The notes under the pieces were generated by a model. The model searched no databases. It saw only the letters and a program-made list of their open reading frames with translations, and was not told the origin of the DNA. DNA of 52,747 bases from an uncultured Clostridia bacterium (GTDB lineage Bacteria; Bacillota; Clostridia; Lachnospirales; Anaerotignaceae), in NCBI GenBank assembly GCA_944384265.1, contig CALWSR010000021.1, positions 1 to 52,747 of the forward strand. Direction: 5' to 3'. The position numbers and the translations under genes were made by a program. Positions 1 through 7,771 of the stretch are shown here, piece by piece (positions within the stretch are counted from its first letter, which is position 1; each line of letters starts with the position of its first letter).

Positions 1-965
1 TTTTATTACTGCCATACATAAAAATAATTGGATTTCTTTGAAGCTTTCTCAGCTCCTGTTCATTTTTTTCAAAAGGGCAGTATTTGTATGATAGGCCTTT
101 TCCATTTCTCTGCTGCTTCTGATATAAAACAAAAAGCTGTAAAAAATTCATTTTACAGCCAAAACCAGTTTTTCTGCATTTTTCATCTATCATAGCCTGG
201 TGCTTTTGAATGAGCAAATGTCTCCTCTCTTCAATGGCAGAGGCCCTTGGCATATTCCAATTTCTTTATCTGCTTTTTTTAAATAAAGTAACATCCGGCC
301 GTTTTTCATATTTACAATACCCAAATACAATATGTCCCATTTCTATTTTTTTACTAAATCCTCTCTTTCAAACAAAAGCATAGCAAATGGTGCTATATTC
401 ATTTACTTAGCCGATGGTTTTCCATATACAATCATAGCTATGACTGTATTTCTGCTGCCTCTATACTATTTTAGTTATTTTCCCAATTAGCATTCTTTTC
501 ACCGCTTTATCATATACCCTCCTATTCTTTCTCCCCTTTTATCTGCTCTATACACATCATCACCTTTGCATCAGAATCCTCTCGAAATCTTAATATACAG
601 TACCTCCATTACCTATTTTAGGAGATATTTCCATCAATATATATGTAATTGGAATATGCTTTCATACTTATATCATAAGCTCCTTTTCATTTACACAATT
701 TTTTTCACAGCTTCTTGTGATGAGGCCCTTCTTTTCATTATAATGCACTTTTAGCAGCCTCACTTTGTATGCCATAAACGATGTATGCTTATATACAAGC
801 CTTTTTTTACTGCACATTTGCAGTTGCCAGACCATCATTTTATTATAGTAAAAATGTATTTTTACTTCTAATAGATGGTTTTATTGATACAATAAAACAG
901 CTGTCAAATCTAAAAAATTGTAAAATAAAATATTTTTACAGTACAATTTATTTTTCACAATGAAA
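1..965. other. AT-rich gap with no convincing gene
   Basis: I see no supportable gene here. The two short open frames near 566-963 lack ribosome-binding sites and are hydrophobic low-complexity translations typical of AT-rich DNA. About 50-400 resembles, in diverged form, stretches near 12120-12420 and 26270-26420: all share a block around ttttctgcattttt preceded by an acagcc-type motif and followed by a tract with caaataaag and atgtcc. This looks like a decayed repeat or a dead gene on the minus strand. Confidence 0.5.
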
Positions 966-1010
966 AAGAGGGAATTTCAAAGCATTTATAGCTTTGAAGC
1001 TCCCTCTTTC
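966..1010. terminator. Bidirectional Rho-independent terminator
   Basis: An interrupted inverted repeat, gagggaatttcaaagc then gctttgaagctccctc around a 7-nt loop. It is followed by a T-rich tract on the plus strand and by ctcttttt on the minus strand. It closes the minus-strand phage-tail stub that ends at 1065. Confidence 0.75.
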
Positions 1011-1064
1011 TGCTTTTTATTCAGTACTCATAGGAAAACCGGTCCATAAAAAGCCGTCTTTTTA

Positions 1065-1196
1065 TCATGACATTTTATGTTCTTCTACAATCCTTTCATA
1101 TTGTTCCTTTGTAATTTTTCCAAGAGATACATATCTGATGAGCTGTTCTTTTGTTACAAAATTTTTTTGATATTTTTGTTTTAGTGCTTCATACAT
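1065..1196 (-). CDS. XkdX-like small phage protein
   Basis: A 43-residue protein that starts MYEALKQKYQKNFVTKEQL and ends in a KITKEQYERIVEEH-type helix. The pattern is a short N-terminal helix, a basic linker and a second helix with a (I/L)T.E.Y...V core. It matches the XkdX family of tiny proteins encoded just after tail-fibre genes in Firmicute prophages and phage-tail-like particles; their role is not established. The ATG overlaps the 3' end of the upstream 108-residue gene by 8 bp, so translation is probably coupled. Length is typical of the family. Confidence 0.65.
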   Translation of the reverse strand: MYEALKQKYQKNFVTKEQLIRYVSLGKITKEQYERIVEEHKMS

Positions 1197-1515
1197 AATT
1201 GCTTTTCATCTCCTCTATGGTCTTTTCCAATGCCTCTGTTTTTTGCAGCAATGCTTGTCTTTGCGCCTGCTCCTCATAGGCCAGCAGCTCCAGCTCTGTC
1301 ATTGTCTGCATCATTATTTGCATATCTGTTTGCTGTGTCCCAGCATTGCTTTTTTTCCATTGCTGTGTCCAGCATTTGTTTTCTGTATCATATTTTCTTT
1401 TCAAATAATTTTCATCCATTTCCGAAATTTCAATCAAGGATTGGTCTGTCACATTTTCCCCCAAATCAGATATTGCAATACAATATCCCTTTTCATCTAA
1501 TTGTGCATAATACAT
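1189..1515 (-). CDS. Hypothetical phage tail-module protein
   Basis: A 108-residue protein with an N-terminal beta-rich part (MYYAQLDEKGYCIAISDLGE) and a long C-terminal coiled coil rich in Glu, Gln and Leu (about residues 60-105). Proteins of this layout sit between a tail fibre and the XkdX-like protein in clostridial prophages and are probably fibre-associated or assembly proteins. It lies 14 bp downstream of the 183-residue fibre gene and overlaps the next one, so the three genes form one unit. I cannot assign a specific function. Confidence 0.6.
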   Translation of the reverse strand: MYYAQLDEKGYCIAISDLGENVTDQSLIEISEMDENYLKRKYDTENKCWTQQWKKSNAGTQQTDMQIMMQTMTELELLAYEEQAQRQALLQKTEALEKTIEEMKSNYV

Positions 1516-1529
1516 ACTTTTCCCCCTTT

Positions 1530-2081
1530 TTAATAAAATTCTATCACCTGATAGCTGACTTTGATATCCTCCAATATTGTAGTGGCCCGTCCTGTTTGAT
1601 AGGTAAAGCTTGTGGCTCTTACAGCGGAAATATATCCCATGGAGGCAGAAGAACTGCCTGTATAACCTGCACTGGAGCCGCCGTTTATGATTACAAATGT
1701 TTTTCCCGGCACCACTGTGGCAATGCTGATGTTAATGGCAGTGGATGTCTTTTGGTCTATGGGCTGTTCTATAAAAGTACCTTTTTGAACACTTTTTATG
1801 CCCACTCCTCCAGAAACAAACTTTTCCAGCAAAGCATTTAATTTTGCCATGGCAGTACCTGTTGTCTGAGTACCCCCTGTGTCTGTTGTTTTGCCAATTA
1901 AACCACTGATATCCACTACTGTATTATTTACTGTACTCACCCTGCCCTCCAGCTTTGCCAATTCATCGTCTATAATATCCATGTTGCCATTGATATGCCC
2001 CACATCATAAAAGTCTTTGTCATCCGGCTTTACCAAATGATATTTTTCTGTATAAGCTGCATATTCCGGTTGCTGTGCCAT
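1530..2081 (-). CDS. Short phage tail-fibre-like protein
   Basis: A 183-residue protein. The N-terminus contains YHLVKPDDKDFYDVGHINGN, the conserved anchor of many Firmicute tail fibres and receptor-binding proteins. A coiled-coil stretch (about residues 33-60) and a Gly/Ser/Thr-rich beta-type C-terminal domain follow. It is much shorter than the usual several-hundred-residue fibres, as if only the anchor and a small tip remain. The ATG is preceded by aaggaggaaaagga. No portal, capsid, tape measure, holin or lysin accompanies it, so it is either a prophage remnant or a small domesticated tail-tip locus. The gene is intact, with no internal stops. Confidence 0.7.
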   Translation of the reverse strand: MAQQPEYAAYTEKYHLVKPDDKDFYDVGHINGNMDIIDDELAKLEGRVSTVNNTVVDISGLIGKTTDTGGTQTTGTAMAKLNALLEKFVSGGVGIKSVQKGTFIEQPIDQKTSTAINISIATVVPGKTFVIINGGSSAGYTGSSSASMGYISAVRATSFTYQTGRATTILEDIKVSYQVIEFY

Positions 2082-2182
2082 ATTCCTTTTCCTCCTTATT
2101 ATTTTTGTATTCTCTCAGCTAAGATTAGATTTATCATAAAAAACAAAAAGTATCAAAACATCTCAATCTGTCCAAAATAGAA

Positions 2183-2215
2183 AAAGGACAAAAGCCAAAT
2201 CTGCTTTTGTCCTTT
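2183..2215 (-). terminator. 13-bp stem hairpin, terminator-like
   Basis: A perfect stem, aaaggacaaaagc with gcttttgtccttt. A T-rich tract follows on the minus strand but not on the plus strand. No minus-strand gene ends here, so it may insulate the phage-tail stub from upstream transcription. Confidence 0.5.
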
Positions 2216-2365
2216 CAGGGAGGGTAATGACATCACTAATATTAGGGAGGTATATTAGTTGCTTCATTGATATGAATATAGTATACCAAATAATTGTAAA
2301 TAATATTTGTACACATTGTTAATATCCTGTAAAGTTTCCCCTTTTTTGCAGTACATGAAAAAGCA

Positions 2366-2394
2366 TTGCATTTCAAAATGGAAATTGTTATAAT
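2366..2394 (+). promoter_or_regulatory. Sigma-A-type promoter for the SUF-like pair
   Basis: TTGCAT (2366-2371), a 17-bp spacer and a perfect TATAAT (2389-2394), 59 bp upstream of the ATPase start codon. Confidence 0.75.
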
Positions 2395-2452
2395 TTTAGA
2401 AGCTATAAAACATACTTTATTTGTTAAAAACACCTTTTAGGAGGAAAAAAAT

Positions 2453-3172
2453 ATGTTAGAATTAAAAAATATATCCTATTCGGCGGAGGGAAAGCAGGGT
2501 ATTTTAAAAAATATCACTTTAACCATTGAAGATAAAAAATTTGTTGTCATTACAGGGCCAAATGGAGGTGGAAAATCCACATTGGCAAAAATCATTGCCG
2601 GCATTGAAAAACCTCAAAGCGGTCAAATTTTGCTGGACGGGGAGGATATTACAAGCCTTTCCATTACAGAAAGGGCAAAAGCAGGCATCAGCTTTGCTTT
2701 TCAGCAGCCTGTTCGTTTCAAAGGGGTCACAGTAAAGGATTTGATTACATTGGCCTCCGGTCAGCAGTTAAGTACAGAAACAGCCTGCCAGTATCTTTCC
2801 GAGGTTGGTCTTTGTGCCAGAGATTATATTGACAGAGAGGTCAATGCAAGTCTTTCCGGCGGTGAGCTAAAAAGAATTGAAATTGCCACTGTGCTGGCTC
2901 GAAAAACAAAGGTTTCTCTTTTTGATGAGCCGGAGGCGGGCATTGACCTTTGGAGCTTCAAAAATCTGATTGATGTATTTGAAAAAATGCATGAGGAAAT
3001 ACAAGGCTCCATTGTCATCATTTCTCATCAGGAAAGAATATTAAACATTGCAGACAAAATCATTGTCCTATCCAATGGTGAAATTTTAAAAGAAGGTACA
3101 AAACAAGCTGTATTGCCAAGCCTTCTCAATGTATCTGAGGGCTGCCGCTTTATGAAGGAGGAAAACAGATGA
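2453..3172 (+). CDS. SufC-like Fe-S assembly ATPase
   Basis: A 239-residue ABC-type ATPase without membrane segments. Visible motifs are Walker A GPNGGGKST (about residues 36-44), the signature LSGGELKRIEIA and Walker B VSLFDEPEAGID, the SufC form in which the Asp-Glu pair is followed by PEAGID. SufC drives conformational change of the SufB/D scaffold during iron-sulfur cluster assembly in the cytoplasm. The stop codon overlaps the ATG of the scaffold gene (ATGA), so the two are translationally coupled. There is no sufS, sufU or sufE nearby. The pair therefore fits the reduced two-gene SUF-like systems (called SMS in the literature) of anaerobic Clostridia and archaea. The start follows taggaggaaaaaaat. 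Confidence 0.85.
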   Translation: MLELKNISYSAEGKQGILKNITLTIEDKKFVVITGPNGGGKSTLAKIIAGIEKPQSGQILLDGEDITSLSITERAKAGISFAFQQPVRFKGVTVKDLITLASGQQLSTETACQYLSEVGLCARDYIDREVNASLSGGELKRIEIATVLARKTKVSLFDEPEAGIDLWSFKNLIDVFEKMHEEIQGSIVIISHQERILNIADKIIVLSNGEILKEGTKQAVLPSLLNVSEGCRFMKEENR

Positions 3173-4089
3173 ATGCAGTATTAAAATCATTGTTAGAGCA
3201 GGTTTCTGATTTGCATGATATACCTGCCGGTGCTTATAATATTCGTAATAACGGACACAGCGAGGGCAGAAATTCTACTGAAAATATACAAATCAAGGGA
3301 AAAACAGACGGAAAATCCGGTATTGACATCATTGTAAAGGCCAATACCAAAAATGAATTTGTTCATATCCCCGCTTTGATTACAGAAGGGGGTATAAACG
3401 ATTTGGTATACAATGACTTTTATATTGGAGAAAATGCAGATGTGACCATCGTAGCAGGCTGCGGTGTCCATAATTGCAGTGACGAAGCCTCTATGCATGA
3501 GGGGATACATCGCTTCTTTTTAGCAAAAAATGCTAAAGTCAAATATTTGGAAAAGCATATTGGAGAAGGAGACGGAAAGGGAGAACGCATCATCAATCCT
3601 CAAACCCATATTTTTGCAGAGGAAAACAGCTATATGGAAATGGATACAGTACAGCTAAAGGGTGTGGATTCCACCAATCGAGTTTCTACTGCAAAATTGG
3701 CAGAAGGTGCTACATTGGTTATCAAAGAAAAAATTATGACCCACGGCAATCAAACTGCGGAAACTTCTTTTGAAGTAGAACTGGACGGAAAAGGCTCCAG
3801 TGCTAATTTGATTTCCCGTTCTGTGGCAAAGGAATCCTCCAAGCAGATATTTCGTTCCATCATCAACGGAAATGCAGACTGCTACGGACATTCCGAATGT
3901 GACGCCATTATAATGGACTCCGGTGTGGTAGCGGCCATTCCGGAAATCACTGCCAATCATTTAGACGCCACTTTAATCCATGAAGCAGCCATAGGAAAAA
4001 TTGCAGGCGACCAGCTTACAAAGCTTATGACATTGGGCCTGACAGAAAAGGAAGCCGAACAGCAAATCATCAATGGCTTTTTAAAATAA
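3169..4089 (+). CDS. SufB/SufD-family scaffold, short form
   Basis: A 306-residue protein with the SufB/SufD beta-helix core. It is shorter than E. coli SufB (~495) or SufD (~423) and lacks most of their N-terminal region. The C-terminus has the family hallmark HEAAIGKIAGDQLTKLM followed by GLTEKEAEQQII. Cysteines that could hold a nascent cluster are in GCGVHNC (about residues 103-109) and in DCYGHSEC. It probably forms the scaffold half of a B2C2-type complex with the upstream ATPase. The gene ends 23 bp before a strong terminator, so the operon has only two genes. Confidence 0.85.
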   Translation: MNAVLKSLLEQVSDLHDIPAGAYNIRNNGHSEGRNSTENIQIKGKTDGKSGIDIIVKANTKNEFVHIPALITEGGINDLVYNDFYIGENADVTIVAGCGVHNCSDEASMHEGIHRFFLAKNAKVKYLEKHIGEGDGKGERIINPQTHIFAEENSYMEMDTVQLKGVDSTNRVSTAKLAEGATLVIKEKIMTHGNQTAETSFEVELDGKGSSANLISRSVAKESSKQIFRSIINGNADCYGHSECDAIIMDSGVVAAIPEITANHLDATLIHEAAIGKIAGDQLTKLMTLGLTEKEAEQQIINGFLK

Positions 4090-4111
4090 CACATCAAAAA
4101 TATTGACAAAC

Positions 4112-4149
4112 AAAAAAGACCAATCCTTTCATAAATTGGTCTTTTTTCA
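4112..4149 (+). terminator. Rho-independent terminator of the SUF-like operon
   Basis: The stem aaaaaagaccaat pairs with aattggtctttttt across a short loop, with a T-run immediately after. It could act in both directions. Confidence 0.85.
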
Positions 4150-4221
4150 ATATTTTAGTTTAGTATACAACATTTTTTATAAAAATCTGCCGAAATAATT
4201 AAAAATATTTCAAGATTAATG

Positions 4222-4249
4222 TTGATATTTTTTCATTTCATGATATACT
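4222..4249 (+). promoter_or_regulatory. Promoter of the secreted-protein gene
   Basis: TTGATA (4222-4227), a 16-bp spacer and TATACT (4244-4249), about 50 bp upstream of the start codon. Confidence 0.6.
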
Positions 4250-4299
4250 TAATATGTGACATTAATTAAGCTATTCTATAAAACAAAAGGGGGATTTTT

Positions 4300-4902
4300 A
4301 TGAAAAGTTTTGCAAAAAAATTATCTTTTTTAGTATGCACTTTAGCATTGGCTTTTCCTGTTTCTGCTAGTGCTGCTAACATCACAACACCTACAACAGT
4401 AAATAGCAACAGTAATTATGTAAAATTATCAGACAAACAACTTCTCAGTGAAACTGGTGTCACAATTTTATTACAACAAAACGAACCACTTCAAGTAGAA
4501 TATCCAGATGGTCACATAGAAACATTCACTTATCGAGTAGAAGATACATCTAATGCCAATGTTACAAAAGCAAGTGGTGTAACAAAAAGAGCATCTGTTG
4601 AAAGAGGTATCATGTCAGCTTCATTAGAATTGTGGGGATATGCTACTTGGGAAGGTAGAACTGTATCATTTGATGATGATGTATATTTAGACTATTGGGG
4701 TCTGAGTACCTCTGTTGAAGAAGATGATACATGGGTAGTAAAAAGAAGTGCTACTAATAGTGGGTATGCAGAAGCGAGAACAAGAGGTACTTGTACTACA
4801 ATAGAACCAATTACAGGCGTAGAATATTACACTTCATTTGATTTTGAAATGTGGTTAGACCCTATTAATTCCTCTCAAACATATATTCATATTAATAAAT
4901 GA
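4300..4902 (+). CDS. Secreted protein of unknown function
   Basis: A 200-residue protein with a clear Sec signal peptide: KK-containing n-region, hydrophobic core and an A-S-A cleavage site near residue 25. The mature part is acidic, Thr/Ser-rich and has many aromatics; its second half has alternating beta-strand character (WGYATWEGRTVSF). I recognise no family. The start follows aagggggattttt. A small membrane-protein gene follows after 24 bp and the two share a terminator, so they are likely one transcript. Codon use is more A/T-ending than in the housekeeping neighbours, and an IS200 element sits immediately downstream, which hints at acquired DNA. Confidence 0.7.
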   Translation: MKSFAKKLSFLVCTLALAFPVSASAANITTPTTVNSNSNYVKLSDKQLLSETGVTILLQQNEPLQVEYPDGHIETFTYRVEDTSNANVTKASGVTKRASVERGIMSASLELWGYATWEGRTVSFDDDVYLDYWGLSTSVEEDDTWVVKRSATNSGYAEARTRGTCTTIEPITGVEYYTSFDFEMWLDPINSSQTYIHINK

Positions 4903-4926
4903 ACTCACTCACTTGGAGGAAATTTT

Positions 4927-5097
4927 ATGTCATGGATCGCTGTCATCATTCCTGTAATCAGTGCTATATTGGATTTTATCGTAAAAGTACTATTAATCAT
5001 TTTATTGCTTCGATTGCTTTCTCTAGCAAAAGATGGAAAGTTTTTTATCAAAAACCATCAAAACCAGAATCAAAATGATGATTTTGATAAATCTTAA
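4927..5097 (+). CDS. 56-residue membrane protein
   Basis: A small protein starting MSWIAVIIPVISAI. It has one long or two short membrane segments (about residues 3-33), then a hydrophilic tail rich in Asn, Gln and Asp. The start follows an excellent site (cttggaggaaatttt). It lies 24 bp after the secreted-protein gene and upstream of a terminator, so it probably works with that protein. The topology is toxin-, holin- or peptide-export-like, but nothing in the sequence decides between these. Confidence 0.6.
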   Translation: MSWIAVIIPVISAILDFIVKVLLIILLLRLLSLAKDGKFFIKNHQNQNQNDDFDKS

Positions 5098-5154
5098 AGA
5101 GAATTTTGTTTGTTTTTTACAAGAAAATCATAAAATTTTAGATTACATTACCAT

Positions 5155-5190
5155 AACAACAACCACTTCATGTGGTTGTTGTTTCTTTTT
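5155..5190 (+). terminator. Rho-independent terminator
   Basis: The stem aacaacaaccac pairs with gtggttgttgtt across a ttcat loop and is followed by tctttttt-type sequence. Confidence 0.8.
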
Positions 5191-5250
5191 GGTGAATCCA
5201 ATAAAAACCCCCGGCTATGCCGGGGGAATCAGGGAGCTTTCGCTTCAGGC

Positions 5251-5316
5251 AAAAAACCTCCTATGCTATCATAATCTTGAGTCCGCCAAGACACAAGAAA
5301 GCATAGGAGGTTTTTT
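5251..5316 (+). promoter_or_regulatory. Leader hairpin that buries the tnpA ribosome-binding site
   Basis: aaaaaacctcctatgct (5251-5267) is the exact complement of agcataggaggtttttt (5300-5316). The right arm contains the AGGAGG of tnpA, two bases upstream of the ATG. In IS200 such a stem is known to block ribosome access and keep transposase synthesis very low. The fold is read directly from the sequence; the effect is inferred from the family. Confidence 0.8.
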
Positions 5317-5318
5317 AT

Positions 5319-5807
5319 ATGAATCGTTTATCACATACAAGTTGGGAATGTAAATATCATATTGTATTCGCACCAAAGTACAGAAGACAGGTAATATATG
5401 GAAAAATGAAAGCCGAGATAGGAAAAATCCTTCGAGAATTATGTGATAGAAAAGGAATAGAAATGATAGCAGCAGAATGTTGCCCAGATCATATACATAT
5501 GCTGATTCGTATACCACCCAAATACAGTGTTTCAGAAATTGTTGGATATTTGAAGGGAAAAAGTTCTCTGATTATATTTGATAGGCATGCAAACTTAAAA
5601 TATAAGTATGGGAATAGAACATTTTGGTGTAGAGGATATTATGTAGATACAGTAGGAAAAAACACAAAAAAGATACAAGAATATATCAATAATCAGTTAA
5701 AAGAAGACTGGATGGCAGATCAAATTAGTTTAAGTGAGTACATTGACCGGTTTACGGGTGAAAAAGTAAATAAAAATAGCCGCCAAGGGCCGCAGTTGAG
5801 GAAGTAG
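5319..5807 (+). CDS. tnpA: IS200 family Y1 transposase
   Basis: A 162-residue HUH/Y1 transposase. It has the HUH motif as DHIHMLIRIPP (about residues 57-67) and a GYYVDTVGKN segment with the catalytic-tyrosine region (about 109-125), followed by the QEYINNQ helix that completes the active site. Length is a little above the usual 150. The gene is uninterrupted, so the copy may be active. Two other loci in the window carry heavily decayed relatives of the same family. Confidence 0.92.
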   Translation: MNRLSHTSWECKYHIVFAPKYRRQVIYGKMKAEIGKILRELCDRKGIEMIAAECCPDHIHMLIRIPPKYSVSEIVGYLKGKSSLIIFDRHANLKYKYGNRTFWCRGYYVDTVGKNTKKIQEYINNQLKEDWMADQISLSEYIDRFTGEKVNKNSRQGPQLRK

Positions 5808-6006
5808 AGCGCTTGGCGGACTTTCAATGCGCTTACAAGCGCAGTTGGTAATAGCCCCTTCTAGGGGCAGAGCAAACCACCGGCTAAGCCGGTGGTCCTG
5901 ATTTCTTCATTTTTTATTGCATTAAAAATAAAACACCATATGTTACAATTTTTCTGACAAAAGAAATCCATTCTTTTCCTTTTCTCTAACAATCAAAAAT
6001 ATTTTA

Positions 6007-7761
6007 TCAACTTTGATACATTTCATAATATTTTGCATAAATACCGCCCTTTTTCATCAGCTTTTCATGGCTTCCTTCCTCTTCAATGCCATTTTCTGTC
6101 AGCACAAGTATTTTTTTGGCATCCTTTATGGTGGTCAGTCTGTGGGCAATGGTCACAGTGGTTCTGCCCTTTGCCAATTCCTCCAATGACTGCTGTACAA
6201 TCTGCTCGCTTTCATTATCCAGGGCAGATGTGGCCTCATCCAATATCAGTATAGGCGGATTTTTCAAAAATACCCTTGCAATACTAATTCTTTGTTTTTG
6301 TCCTCCCGAAAGCTTTACGCCTCTTTCTCCCACATAGGTATCATATCCTTGTGCCAGTGAAAGAATAAAGTCATGGGCACCTGCTTTTTTTGCCGCCTCT
6401 TCAATTTCTTTATCCGTAGCATTTGGTTTTCCATAGGCAATATTTTCTTTTACTGTGCCGGAAAATAAATACACATCCTGCTGTACTACCCCGATTTGAG
6501 AACGCAGTGAAGAAAGCGTCACATTTTTGATATCCATTCCGTCAATTTTAATGCTGCCCTTTGTCACATCATAAAAACGGGGAATTAAGCTGCACAATGT
6601 ACTTTTTCCGCTTCCTGAGGGGCCTACCAATGCCACTGTTTCTCCCGGCCGGATATCTAAATTTACATGAGAAAGCACTGTGTTTTCTTCTCCTTCATAA
6701 CAAAATGTCACATCAGAAAATGTAATATGTCCTTTGACAGCAGACAAATCCTTTGCATTTTCACTGTCCTTTATTTCCACATTTACATCAATGACCTCCA
6801 AAAATCTGTCAATACCTGTCATACCTCTTTGAAACTGCTCTGTAAATTCTACAATTCTTCTGACCGTTGTCAAAAGTGTTGTAATGTATAACAAATAGGC
6901 TACCAAATCCCCGGATAATATTTTTCCCTGAAGCAAAAACCAAGACCCTGCTACCACTACCGTAACATACATAATGCCGTCAAACATTCTGGTGGTGCTT
7001 TGAAAGCCTGCCATGGCACGGTACATTTCTTTTTTAATATCCAAAAAGTGTTTGTTTCCCTGTCCAAATTTTTGTTTTTCTATTTCTTCATTGGCAAAGG
7101 ATTTTACAACACGAATCCCCAGCAGACTGTCTTCCGTTCTTGCATTGATTTCACCAATCTGAAATCTGGATTTTTTAAATGCTTTTTTCATTTTTTGATT
7201 AAATTTCATGGAAAAAAACAGCATGACAGGTATAATGGCAAATACAATCACTGTCAAAGGCACATTGATGCCGCAAAGTATTACAAAAGAAACTGCAATT
7301 TTTACCACTGCAATATAATACTCCTCCGGACAATGGTGGGCAAATTCTGTCACATCAAACAAATCGCTTGTAATCCTTGCCATAATCTGCCCAATTTTTG
7401 TTTCATCATAATAAGAAAAGGATAATTTCTGCAAATGGTCAAACAAATCCCTTCTCATATCCGTTTCAATTCTGGCACCCATAATATGTCCTGTATACTG
7501 CATAAAATAATTGGCTGCCATATCAATGATTCTCAGTATCATATAAAATACACCCAAACGCAGCACAATCTCCATTGTCAATGCTGTTTTGCCTGCCATG
7601 CCTGCATTTGTAATATATCGTACAATCAAAGGCAGTACCATTTCGCAAATGCAGGTCAGTGTGGCACAAAACAAATCCAATAATAATACTCCCTTATATT
7701 TTTTAAAATAAGGTGCAAACCGTTTTATCAAATATGACGTTTTTTGGTTTTTGACTTCCAA
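6007..7761 (-). CDS. ABC exporter, fused permease and ATPase
   Basis: A 584-residue half-transporter: six membrane segments (about residues 1-310) followed by a nucleotide-binding domain with GPSGSGKST, LSGGQKQRISIAR and ILILDEATSALD. It belongs to the MsbA/MdlB-type exporters and probably works as a homodimer at the inner membrane; no partner half-transporter is adjacent, and the substrate (lipid, peptide or drug) cannot be read. I place the start at a TTG eight bases after AGGAGG. The longer open frame would begin inside the upstream YihY gene without a binding site. The stop codon of that gene overlaps this ribosome-binding site, so the two form an operon. Confidence 0.85.
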   Translation of the reverse strand: MEVKNQKTSYLIKRFAPYFKKYKGVLLLDLFCATLTCICEMVLPLIVRYITNAGMAGKTALTMEIVLRLGVFYMILRIIDMAANYFMQYTGHIMGARIETDMRRDLFDHLQKLSFSYYDETKIGQIMARITSDLFDVTEFAHHCPEEYYIAVVKIAVSFVILCGINVPLTVIVFAIIPVMLFFSMKFNQKMKKAFKKSRFQIGEINARTEDSLLGIRVVKSFANEEIEKQKFGQGNKHFLDIKKEMYRAMAGFQSTTRMFDGIMYVTVVVAGSWFLLQGKILSGDLVAYLLYITTLLTTVRRIVEFTEQFQRGMTGIDRFLEVIDVNVEIKDSENAKDLSAVKGHITFSDVTFCYEGEENTVLSHVNLDIRPGETVALVGPSGSGKSTLCSLIPRFYDVTKGSIKIDGMDIKNVTLSSLRSQIGVVQQDVYLFSGTVKENIAYGKPNATDKEIEEAAKKAGAHDFILSLAQGYDTYVGERGVKLSGGQKQRISIARVFLKNPPILILDEATSALDNESEQIVQQSLEELAKGRTTVTIAHRLTTIKDAKKILVLTENGIEEEGSHEKLMKKGGIYAKYYEMYQS

Positions 7762-7771
7762 AATAATCCTC

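Larger units (their letters stand above)
5200..5900 (+). mobile_element. IS200-type insertion sequence
   Basis: A ~700-bp element with one tnpA and no tnpB. Subterminal hairpins stand at both ends: cccccggc/gccggggg at 5208-5226 and accaccggc/gccggtggt at 5876-5896. These are the structures Y1 transposases recognise as single-stranded DNA. An extra hairpin gcccc/ggggc lies at 5853-5868. The exact borders cannot be fixed because this family makes no target duplication. The element has inserted just after the terminator of the secreted-protein operon. Confidence 0.8.

Noticed and set aside
566..963. Two short plus-strand open frames
   Set aside because: No ribosome-binding sites, hydrophobic low-complexity translation, and no coherent neighbour.
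1230..1841. A 203-codon plus-strand frame across the phage-tail stub
   Set aside because: It is antisense to three well-supported minus-strand genes with good start sites; it is a compositional shadow.
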